Assembly (NCBI GenBank): GCA_964609495.1
Contig: CAZSTA010000127.1
Coordinates: 1-10,558, forward strand
Length of the DNA stretch: 10,558 nucleotides
Origin: CAZSTA01 sp964609495 [NCBI: uncultured bacterium]
GTDB taxonomy: Bacteria > CAZSTA01
Direction: 5' to 3'
The notes beneath the pieces are model-generated. The model ran no database searches and was not told the origin of the DNA. It saw nothing but the letters and a program-made list of their open reading frames with translations. The position numbers and the translations under genes were made by a program. The stretch's first letter is position 1, and each line of letters starts with the position of its first letter. Below, piece by piece: positions 1-6,010 of this stretch.

Positions 1-83
1 TCAATCTCAGTGTTCCCTCTCCCCTCGTGGGAGAGGGATAGGGTGAGGGGGAATTATGTCTTGAACCCACTAGCGAAAAACTA
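1..83 (+). repeat. Dispersed hairpin/G-rich repeat, copy 1
   Basis: A 9-bp perfect stem (CCCTCTCCC / GGGAGAGGG, loop CTCGT) at 15-37 runs directly into regularly spaced G runs (GGG-AGA-GGG-ATA-GGG-TGA-GGGGG, 29-51), which fits the G3+N1-7 quadruplex pattern. The unit matches 2459-2542 with about six substitutions and one extra G, and the match begins at the first base of the window, so this copy probably extends further left. It lies downstream of the dehydrogenase operon. Such CCCTCTCCC/AGGGTGAGGG palindromes are common intergenic repeats in bacteria; the mobility mechanism is not visible here. Confidence 0.85.
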
Positions 84-102
84 AGAATATGATACTCCGA
101 TT

Positions 103-135
103 AAAAAACTCAAAGATCAAAATGGGATATGATCT
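103..135 (-). terminator. Possible weak intrinsic terminator of the dehydrogenase operon
   Basis: On the minus strand a 6-bp stem (AGATCA at 135-130, TGATCT at 119-114) begins at the last base of the dehydrogenase stop codon and is followed, after 5 nt, by six Ts (108-103). The stem is short and AT-rich, so efficiency is doubtful. The strong hairpin of repeat copy 1 just downstream could also contribute to ending transcription. Confidence 0.3.
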
Positions 136-1229
136 CAAGGTATTAACACCGCTTTAACAGCCTCCTTCTTATCCACAGTCTCTAAAGCCTCGGTTGATTC
201 CTCTAATCCGAAGCGATGCGTAACTAACTTGGCGAACTTCCCCTTATCGCTTAGCACTAAATCGACCGCCATCTTCAGATGCTTAGTATCGCTCACCCAA
301 ACACCTTGATATCTCAAGTTCTTCCTTACTATATCGGCGAAGCAATCCAGCTCAACTCTTCCTGCTGGTGCTCCAAAACCTACGGAGAGATAGGTGGCTC
401 CAGTTCGGACTAATTTGATCCCCTCCGCGACCGCCTGAGGAAGCCCCACCGCTTCGATAGCTAGATCGACTCCTCGACCGTTAGTTATATCCATAATCAT
501 CCCCCGTCTCTCATTTTGAGTGGTTGATTTGCGATTCAAGAGATGGGTAGCTCCTAACTCCCCACCAAGCTCTAATCTAGATTCCGTTCCCCCGATCAGT
601 ATAACATTTCTCGCTCCTAAGTTCCGAGCGAAGGCAACTGCGAATAGTCCTAGAGGGCCGGGCCCTTGAATCAAAACGGTATCCCCCAATTCAGGTGAAG
701 CTAGATCATAGCAATGAGCGGCGGTCGCCCCTGAACAGGAAGCTGCGACCATAATCGCTGGATCGATATCCTCATCGATTCGAATGATATCGGTATTTTC
801 CCGCAAGACCAGATATTCGCTATAACATCCATTGAGGAAGGGATATTCCTCGCAGGATCGAGTTATTCCGTACACCCAACGGTTGGGACAGAGCGAAGGA
901 GTCCGCTTTATCGAGCAGAAGTAACAATGTCCACAGCTTACCCCTCTATTCCAGATGATAAGATCTCCCTCTCTCAACTTCTTCCCTTCAATATCCCTCT
1001 TCTCACTTTTTATCTGAGCTATGCAACCGATCCCTTCGTGTCCTATAATCAGAGGTAGAGGAGTCCGAGAATCTCTCCCGCTCCACATATAATGCACATC
1101 AGAGCCGCATACTCCCGCGGCCTCTATCTTCACCAAAATATCGCTATCTTCCAACCTGGGAATATCAAATTCTCTTATCACCAGAGGCTTCGAGAACTCC
1201 ACCATAACTGCGGCTTTAGCTTTCATCAT
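135..1229 (-). CDS. Zinc-dependent alcohol dehydrogenase, TM0436-like MDR family
   Basis: A 364-residue medium-chain dehydrogenase expected to oxidise an alcohol or polyol with NAD(P) in the cytoplasm; the substrate is unknown. Catalytic zinc ligands are visible as C41 (VCGSD), H64-E65 (GHE) and probably C165 (ASCSGATA). The structural zinc lobe is C99-x2-C102-x2-C105-x8-C114, one residue longer in the last gap than in classical ADH. The Rossmann glycine motif is GPGPLG (189-194), but the usual Asp ending beta-2 is replaced by Gly (IGGTESR, 212-218), so cofactor preference is open. NRWVYGI, CSGATA and GVWVSDT resemble, from memory, Thermotoga maritima TM0436, a structurally known but functionally unassigned ADH. 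The ATG at 1229 has a GAGGTG ribosome site about 4-6 nt upstream, and its first codons overlap the end of the oxidoreductase gene, indicating translational coupling. An in-frame ATG follows immediately at 1226. Confidence 0.92.
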   Translation of the reverse strand: MMKAKAAVMVEFSKPLVIREFDIPRLEDSDILVKIEAAGVCGSDVHYMWSGRDSRTPLPLIIGHEGIGCIAQIKSEKRDIEGKKLREGDLIIWNRGVSCGHCYFCSIKRTPSLCPNRWVYGITRSCEEYPFLNGCYSEYLVLRENTDIIRIDEDIDPAIMVAASCSGATAAHCYDLASPELGDTVLIQGPGPLGLFAVAFARNLGARNVILIGGTESRLELGGELGATHLLNRKSTTQNERRGMIMDITNGRGVDLAIEAVGLPQAVAEGIKLVRTGATYLSVGFGAPAGRVELDCFADIVRKNLRYQGVWVSDTKHLKMAVDLVLSDKGKFAKLVTHRFGLEESTEALETVDKKEAVKAVLIP

Positions 1230-2223
1230 TTAACACCTCAGATATCGAGATGGGGATTCTACACTCATTAGATTTTATAGCCGCTCGAACTACCGCTAGA
1301 GCTAACAATGCCTCCTCACCACTTACCTCTGGCTTGGCAAAAGAGCGAATGGATTCCGCAAAATCAGTCAACTCCTCCGATCTGGTATCAATTTCCTCGG
1401 TGGGGATCCTTCTTCTCCTATCCGATCCCACTTCTTTAATATACAGCTTGTTTCCATCCTCGCAATAGAGATTAGCCCGAGTCCCGTATAGGTTAACATA
1501 GAACAGAGAAGGGGTAACATAATTCGATCCTAGATATCCCAAGGGACCCGAGGCAAACCTGAGAAGCACCAGAGTCACATCATTATTCTCAGCAGGAGTT
1601 GCCAGATGAGCGAAGAAGGAGGTCACTTCCTCGATATCGCCTAATAAATAGCGAAGCGTGTCTGCTTGATGAACTCCGAGTTGAAGAAGAGGACCAGATG
1701 GACACCATTTATCATAATATCTCCACTGATCAGGAGTCAATCTCAATCCTCCATTGTGGGAGAAATTCGCTTCGGCCATAATTACCTTTCCTAATACTCC
1801 TTGATCGAGCAACTCCTTCATCTTCCGATGCCCACCAAATCTCCTGGTATTATGTCCTATTGCCAATAAAACCTTGTTCTCCCTACAGGCTTCTATCATC
1901 TCCTTCGCCTCGGGAATTGTGTTAGAGATAGGTTTCTCTACAAAGATATGTTTTCCTTTAGAAGCTGTAAGCAATACTTGATCTCGATGAAAGTGATTAG
2001 GCGTTATAATAATAACTCCCTCGATCTCAGGATCATTCACGATCTCCTGTAAGTCTCTGGCTGGATAACAGCGATGTTTCTCCGCAAATTCATTCTTTAT
2101 ATCCTCTAAAATATCATAACAAGATAGTAATTCCAATTTATCACATTTAATTAGAGCTTGAGCTATAGCATCTCCATAGCCCCTTATTCCTACCAAAGCT
2201 ACCTTTACTGAATCGAGATTCAC
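1216..2223 (-). CDS. Gfo/Idh/MocA family NAD(P)-dependent oxidoreductase
   Basis: A 335-residue, full-length member of the glucose-fructose oxidoreductase/inositol dehydrogenase family. The N-terminal Rossmann domain (about 5-120) carries GIRGYG at 12-17 for dinucleotide binding and the family EKP signature at 96-98, with K97 the expected catalytic/cofactor lysine. The C-terminal alpha/beta domain (about 128-330) has GVHQADTLRYL at 183-193, where H185 is the usual catalytic histidine; the residue four before it is Q rather than the frequent D. No signal peptide is present, so the protein is cytoplasmic. Substrates in this family are sugars, inositols and sugar acids; this one cannot be assigned. 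The start is GTG at 2223, supported by AAGGAG eight nt upstream. It is first in a two-gene operon with the zinc dehydrogenase, which suggests consecutive oxidations or an oxidation/reduction pair on one polyol or sugar substrate. Confidence 0.93.
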   Translation of the reverse strand: MNLDSVKVALVGIRGYGDAIAQALIKCDKLELLSCYDILEDIKNEFAEKHRCYPARDLQEIVNDPEIEGVIIITPNHFHRDQVLLTASKGKHIFVEKPISNTIPEAKEMIEACRENKVLLAIGHNTRRFGGHRKMKELLDQGVLGKVIMAEANFSHNGGLRLTPDQWRYYDKWCPSGPLLQLGVHQADTLRYLLGDIEEVTSFFAHLATPAENNDVTLVLLRFASGPLGYLGSNYVTPSLFYVNLYGTRANLYCEDGNKLYIKEVGSDRRRRIPTEEIDTRSEELTDFAESIRSFAKPEVSGEEALLALAVVRAAIKSNECRIPISISEVLNDES

Positions 2224-2339
2224 TTTTCCTTCTCCTTAAAAAATATACTCCACATCCTTGTCAAGCCTCTCGCAAATTCGCAGGTATCAATCACTAGTCC
2301 CATTCCCTTGCAGATAATTTATATCTCGTTTTACTCTAA

Positions 2340-2368
2340 ATTATACTGAATAACTACCAATTTGTCAA
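2340..2368 (-). promoter_or_regulatory. Perfect consensus sigma70 promoter for the oxidoreductase operon
   Basis: Read on the minus strand, TTGACA (2368-2363) and TATAAT (2345-2340) are both exact consensus hexamers separated by the optimal 17 bp. Transcription should start near 2333, giving a leader of about 110 nt before the GTG at 2223. A second TTGACA...TATATT pair lies between here and the gene (around 2245-2273) but with only about 11 bp between hexamers, too short to be a promoter. Confidence 0.75.
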
Positions 2369-2428
2369 CACATCCGAGTGTAGTGTAAGCATGTAAAACT
2401 CCGTGCTGGAAAATTAAACTTTCCTTAA

Positions 2429-2542
2429 ATCACCCTCCCCCTACTAAAGGGCTTTAGTTCAATCTCAGTGTTCCCTCTCCCCTCATGGGAGAGGGATAGG
2501 GTGAGGGGGGATTTATATCTTGAACTCCCTAGCGAAAAGCTA
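2429..2542 (+). repeat. Dispersed hairpin/G-rich repeat, copy 2, with left arm
   Basis: The core (2459-2542) aligns with copy 1 at 1-83. It has the 9-bp stem CCCTCTCCC/GGGAGAGGG with loop CTCAT, then G runs in the G3-N3 pattern (2487-2510). To its left is a 7-bp palindrome ACTAAAG-GG-CTTTAGT (2443-2458) and a C-rich arm beginning CACCCTCCCCC (2431-2441) that is imperfectly complementary to the G-rich right end. The whole block could therefore fold as a long imperfect inverted repeat with AAATC/GATTT ends, as in a MITE or REP-doublet element. It sits between the divergent oxidoreductase and protease promoters. The tail contains TTGAAC (2520-2525) and TAAAAT (2545-2550) with a 19-bp gap, a weak outward promoter at best. 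Confidence 0.8.
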
Positions 2543-2570
2543 CTTAAAATCTGCTAGCACAAAATTTTAA

Positions 2571-2655
2571 TGCTTACAAGATCAGATTTTATTTTGTATT
2601 TTTCCTACATTTATGGTAAAATAAAGAAGGAGATATTTGCATACAAGATCAGATT
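2571..2655 (+). promoter_or_regulatory. Duplicated 18-bp element flanking the protease promoter
   Basis: Two direct copies (2571-2588 and 2638-2655) share TGC-W-TACAAGATCAGATT with a single mismatch and a spacing of 67 bp. The first ends just upstream of the -35 hexamer. The second lies immediately downstream of the predicted start site and just before the ribosome binding site. Copies on both sides of a promoter are typical of operators bound by a repressor or by looping dimers. The binding protein is unknown. Confidence 0.5.
2594..2622 (+). promoter_or_regulatory. Predicted sigma70 promoter of the S41 protease gene
   Basis: TTGTAT (2594-2599) and TAAAAT (2617-2622) are separated by 17 bp, each matching four or five of six consensus positions. 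The predicted start is near 2629 and the leader about 43 nt. The protease start codon at 2672 has its own ribosome site, GGAGGG at 2660-2665. The AAGGAG at 2627-2632 lies at the transcription start and is unlikely to be used. Confidence 0.5.
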
Positions 2656-2671
2656 AAGTGGAGGGAATTAG

Positions 2672-3994
2672 ATGTTCAAGAAAAGTGTTAAAAAGATCAT
2701 AATTGGGATCTCTCTGGTGTTATTGATAGGCTGGGGGATGATGTTCTATGCCTGGGCTAGTGATAGCGAGGATATGTTACGTCCTCTTATTGACACCTTC
2801 AACCTTATCAAATCTCACTACGTCAAAGAAGTGAATAGCTCAGAACTGGTATATGGAGCGATCAAGGGGATGTTGAAGACGCTGGATGACGAGTTCAGCT
2901 ATTTCTTAGACCCTGAGTCGCTTAAAGACAGTAAGGAAAGTTTGGGACAGAGCTTTGAAGGAATAGGGATCTATATCGGTATAAGGAATGATAGGCTCAC
3001 GGTCATATCTCCTATCGAGGGGACTCCTGCTTATAGAGCTGGCTTGAAGTCAGGAGATTGGATCGCTGAGATCAATGGAGAACCTACTGATGATATGAAC
3101 CTCGATCAGGCGATATCCAAGATAAAAGGCCCTCGAGGGACCAAGGTGACACTGGGGATAAGGAGAGGCCTAAGTCTTGAAATAAAGGAGGTTGTAATAG
3201 TTAGAGATAAGATAGATGTTCCTAGCGTAGAGGAGAAGATGATCGCTGATAACATCGGCTATATCAAGATGAGGCTCTTCGGAAGCAAAACCTCTAGGGA
3301 ATTAGAGCAGGCTATACAAGAATTAGAGGCTGAAGGAATGGAGGGGCTAATCCTCGATCTGAGGAATAATGGTGGTGGCTATTTAGAAGCCGCGATTCAC
3401 GTAGGTAATATCTTCCTCTCCGATAAGCCTATCGTCTATATCCAGGAGCGAAACGGGGTATCCTCTCCGATCTATGCTACTAAGAAAGCTGACCCTGATG
3501 ATTATTATCTGTTAGTGCTTGTTAATGAATATTCGGCTAGTGCCTCCGAGATCGTCGCGGGAGCTATTAAGGATAATAAGCGCGGGATATTGATGGGGAC
3601 TACGACCTTTGGCAAGGGAGAGGTGCAGACGATACTTTCGCTATCCGATGGCTCAGCGGTAGCCTTGACTACAGCTATGTATCTGACCCCCGCGGGTAAT
3701 AACATTCATAAAGAGGGGATAGAGCCAGATATAGTATCCAAGTCTAGCGATTATTTCTTCGCGGCGCAAGGGATAGGAGAGCCTGGAAGCAAGGTGGAGA
3801 TAATAGTTGATGGCGAATCTAAAGGGGTCGCAACTATAGATGAGGAGGGAACATTCGTTCTTCAGGATGAGATTCCCTTTGAACCTCAGGAGGAGTTGGA
3901 GAAGAAGGATAGTCAACTCCAAGATGCTATTAAGTGGATGCAAGCTAAGATAGAAGAGGGAAGTCTAAAGGTCGCCAAGGAAGAGGATAAATAA
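2672..3994 (+). CDS. S41 family C-terminal processing peptidase (CtpA/Prc type)
   Basis: A 440-residue protease that cleaves proteins from their C-termini in the periplasm or outer face of the membrane. Residues 1-30 have lysines followed by a hydrophobic stretch (about 9-26) and AWAS, a signal peptide or uncleaved anchor. A PDZ domain spans roughly 93-166 (FEGIGIYIG start). The S41 catalytic core spans about 193-355. Spacing identical to E. coli Prc (S430, K455, Q459) identifies S290 in SASASE, K315 in FGKG and Q319 as nucleophile, general base and assisting residue; all are present, so the enzyme should be active. After GIEPDI (349-354), about 50 residues not usual in CtpA are inserted (see findings), before the typical DSQLQDAIKWM end. 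ATG at 2672 is preceded by GGAGGG with 6-nt spacing. It is a single-gene unit with its own promoter and terminator. Substrates are unknown. The symbol ctpA would fit the family but orthology is not proven. Confidence 0.95.
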   Translation: MFKKSVKKIIIGISLVLLIGWGMMFYAWASDSEDMLRPLIDTFNLIKSHYVKEVNSSELVYGAIKGMLKTLDDEFSYFLDPESLKDSKESLGQSFEGIGIYIGIRNDRLTVISPIEGTPAYRAGLKSGDWIAEINGEPTDDMNLDQAISKIKGPRGTKVTLGIRRGLSLEIKEVVIVRDKIDVPSVEEKMIADNIGYIKMRLFGSKTSRELEQAIQELEAEGMEGLILDLRNNGGGYLEAAIHVGNIFLSDKPIVYIQERNGVSSPIYATKKADPDDYYLLVLVNEYSASASEIVAGAIKDNKRGILMGTTTFGKGEVQTILSLSDGSAVALTTAMYLTPAGNNIHKEGIEPDIVSKSSDYFFAAQGIGEPGSKVEIIVDGESKGVATIDEEGTFVLQDEIPFEPQEELEKKDSQLQDAIKWMQAKIEEGSLKVAKEEDK

Positions 3995-4018
3995 GAGGGA
4001 ACATAATCAAGCCCCTCT

Positions 4019-4066
4019 CTTGATAATTCCCCTCCCTTGATGGGAGGGGGTTAGGGGAGGGTGATA
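4019..4066 (+). repeat. Dispersed hairpin/G-rich repeat, diverged copy 3
   Basis: CCCCTCCC-TTGAT-GGGAGGGG forms an 8-bp perfect stem with a 5-nt loop, followed by TTAGGGGAGGGTGATATAAATAGAAC. The layout (stem, loop of five, then spaced G runs, then a TATA-rich tail ending GAAC) is the same as copies 1 and 2, but the stem sequence has changed on both sides together, so base pairing is conserved. It lies just behind the protease stop codon and could also help to end transcription. Confidence 0.65.
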
Positions 4067-4082
4067 TAAATAGAACTGCAAC

Positions 4083-4140
4083 AAGAGATCGATCTAGGGA
4101 GGAAACTTTATAATTTCTGCCGAGGTCGATCTCTTTTTAT
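4083..4140 (+). terminator. Intrinsic terminator after the protease gene
   Basis: AAGAGATCGA (4083-4092) pairs perfectly with TCGATCTCTT (4126-4135), and the 3' arm runs into TTTTTAT (4134-4140). Partial complementarity (TCT/GGA-type pairs and GG/CC) continues the stem inward. The enclosed segment is about 33 nt, longer than in a textbook terminator, so a structured 3'-end element is an alternative. The minus strand has no T run after the hairpin, so it serves the plus strand only. Confidence 0.65.
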
Positions 4141-4309
4141 TCCTCCGCTTTTACCAAAGGCGAGGGAATGAAGTGCATTCCTCCTTCATAATCCTGTCTT
4201 GTCGCTCTACCTGTTCAGCTGAAGATGTAAACATACCAACAGTTGAGGTGAACTCCTTCATATATGACTACCCCCAATATCAACTAATCTTGATCTTGAT
4301 AAATGGCAT

Positions 4310-5980
4310 TCAGATTGTAGCGAGCATAATCATCATCAGGATTAATCTCGAGAGCAGTTTTAACTCAGAGATAGCTTCCTCTAGCTTCCCTTGATCTTTA
4401 TAAGCAATCCCTAGACCGGTATGAGCAGAACCATAATTAGGATCGATCTTGATAGCAGTTTTATACTTGGAGATAGCCTCCTCTAGTTTCCCTTGATTAT
4501 AATAGGCATCCCCTAGATTGTTATGAGCTAAAACATAATTGGGATTGATCTTAAGAGCAAGCTTATACTCCGAGATAGCTTCCTCCAGCTTCCCTTGAGC
4601 TCGGTAGGCATTCCCTAGATTGTTGTGAGCATCAGCATAATCGGGCTTGATCTTGATGGCAATTTGAAACTCCAAGATAGCCTCCTCTAGCTTCCCTTGG
4701 GCTTTATAGGCATTTCCTATATTGTTGTGAGCGTGAACATAATCAGGATCGATCTTGAGAGCAAGTTCATACTCGGAGATAGCTTCCTCTAGCGAACCTT
4801 GAGCTTTATAGGCATTCCCTAGATTGCGGTGAGCCAAAGCATAATCAGGATCGATCTTGAGAGCAAGTTCATACTCGGAGATAGCTTCCTCTAGCGAACC
4901 TTGAGCTTTATAGACATTCCCTAGATTGTTGTGAGCTTGAAAAAGATCAGGATCGATCTTGAGAGCGAGTTTATACTCGGAGATAGCTTCCTCTAGCTTC
5001 CCTTGAGCTCTATAGGCAATCCCTAGACTATTGTGAGCATAAGCATAATAAGGATCGATCTTGAGAGCGAGTTTATACTCAGAGATAGCTTCCTCTAGCG
5101 AACCCTGAGCTCTATAGGCAAGCCCTAGATCGTTGTGAGCTTGAGCAAGATCAGGATTGATTTTGATAACAGTTTGAAACTCGGAGATAGCCTCCTCTAG
5201 CTTACCTTGATCAGTGTAGGCAAGCCCTAGATTGCCATGAGCATAAGCATCATCAGGATTGATCTTGATAGCAGTTTTATACTCGGAGATAGCTTCCTCT
5301 AGCTTTCCTTGCTCAGCATAAGCAAGCCCTAGATCGCCATGAGCTTCAGCAAGATCAGGATTGATTTTGAGAACAGCTTTATACTCCAAGATAGCTTCCT
5401 CTAGCTTTCCTTGCTCTTTGTAGGCATTCCCTAGAAAGGTATGAATATAAGCATCATCAGGCTTGATCTTGAGAGCATTTTTATACTCGGAGATGGCTTC
5501 CTCTAGCTTTCCTTGCTCAGCATAAGCAAGCCCTAAATTGCTATGAGCATCATCATAATCAGGATTGAGCTTGATAGCAGTTTGCCACTCAGAGATAGCT
5601 TCCTCTAGCTTTCCTTGAACACCGTAGGCCTTCCCCAGACCGAAGTGAACTTCAGCAAGATCAGGATTGAGCTTGTCGGCAGTTTGGAGCTCGGAGATAG
5701 CTTCCTCTAGCTTTCCTTGAATAAAGTAGATAAGTCCTAGACCGGCGTGAACAACAGCATCATCAGGATCGATCTTGAGAGCAGTTTGAAACTCCAAGAT
5801 AGCTTCCTCTAGCTTACCTTGATCTTCGTAAGCAAACCCTAAATTGCGGTGAGCATCAGCATAATCAGGTTTGATCTTGATAGCGAGTTTATACTCAGAG
5901 ATAGCTTCCTCTAGCTTACCTTGAGCTCTGTAGGCAAGCCCTAGATTGAAGTGAGCAAAAGCATCATCAGGCTTAATCAT
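4310..5980 (-). CDS. TPR repeat protein, 16 units, frameshifted last unit
   Basis: A 556-residue protein made almost entirely of canonical 34-residue TPR units, for example HNNLGNAYKAQGKLEEAI followed by SEYKLALKIDPD. Fifteen full units follow a 5-residue leader and a sixteenth is broken. There is no signal peptide, membrane segment or catalytic domain, so a soluble protein-binding superhelix (solenoid) is expected. The last unit changes abruptly after GKLEEAISELK into a hydrophobic tail. Compared with sister units (TTTTATACTC versus TTTTAACTC on the plus strand) one base is missing at about 4362. In the restored frame the TPR continues (TALEINPDDDYARYNL) to a TAG at 4284-4286. ATG at 5980 has AAGGTG 7 nt upstream; GTG at 5983 is the alternative. 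The gene starts 30 bp after its sister TPR gene and is last in the kinase-regulator operon. The ligand is unknown; the TPR fold is certain. Confidence 0.9.
   Translation of the reverse strand: MIKPDDAFAHFNLGLAYRAQGKLEEAISEYKLAIKIKPDYADAHRNLGFAYEDQGKLEEAILEFQTALKIDPDDAVVHAGLGLIYFIQGKLEEAISELQTADKLNPDLAEVHFGLGKAYGVQGKLEEAISEWQTAIKLNPDYDDAHSNLGLAYAEQGKLEEAISEYKNALKIKPDDAYIHTFLGNAYKEQGKLEEAILEYKAVLKINPDLAEAHGDLGLAYAEQGKLEEAISEYKTAIKINPDDAYAHGNLGLAYTDQGKLEEAISEFQTVIKINPDLAQAHNDLGLAYRAQGSLEEAISEYKLALKIDPYYAYAHNSLGIAYRAQGKLEEAISEYKLALKIDPDLFQAHNNLGNVYKAQGSLEEAISEYELALKIDPDYALAHRNLGNAYKAQGSLEEAISEYELALKIDPDYVHAHNNIGNAYKAQGKLEEAILEFQIAIKIKPDYADAHNNLGNAYRAQGKLEEAISEYKLALKINPNYVLAHNNLGDAYYNQGKLEEAISKYKTAIKIDPNYGSAHTGLGIAYKDQGKLEEAISELKLLSRLILMMIMLATI
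4334..5965 (-). repeat. 102-bp tandem coding repeat array, distal TPR gene
   Basis: Sixteen tandem units of 102 bp encode the TPRs. Most units share blocks such as GAAGCTATCTCTGAG and CTAGGG-AA-GCCTA in register. Adjacent units are nearly identical in places: 4738-4826 and 4840-4928 differ at one base in 89, with 74 identical bases in a row, so unit duplication has been recent. The array is prone to slippage and recombination. Confidence 0.9.
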
Positions 5981-6010
5981 CACTTCTCACCTTCTCTCTC
6001 GCTTTCAAGC

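Noticed and set aside
2245-2273. Second minus-strand TTGACA...TATATT pair nearer the oxidoreductase start
   Set aside because: The hexamers are only about 11 bp apart, too close for sigma70; the perfect promoter at 2340-2368 is sufficient.
2556-2640. Possible sigma54 promoter near the protease (TAGCAC...TGC, and TTTGCA)
   Set aside because: Neither has GG and GC separated by the required 10 bp, and the -24 GG is missing, so a link to the NtrC-family regulator is not supported.
2637-2657. TTG-started mini-ORF after AAGGAG in the protease leader
   Set aside because: Only six codons, the ribosome site lies at the predicted transcription start, and the sequence is explained by the duplicated 18-bp element.
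4142-4165. Hairpin CCTCCGCTTT-TACC-AAAGGCGAGG as terminator of the TPR operon
   Set aside because: Two internal mismatches, and on the minus strand it is followed by AATAAAAA rather than a T run.
4151-4261. Small minus-strand ORF of 36 codons (starts MKEFTSTVG) between the convergent genes
   Set aside because: Only a poorly placed G run precedes the ATG, the product has no recognisable features, and its position overlaps nothing conserved that I can see. It cannot be separated from chance.
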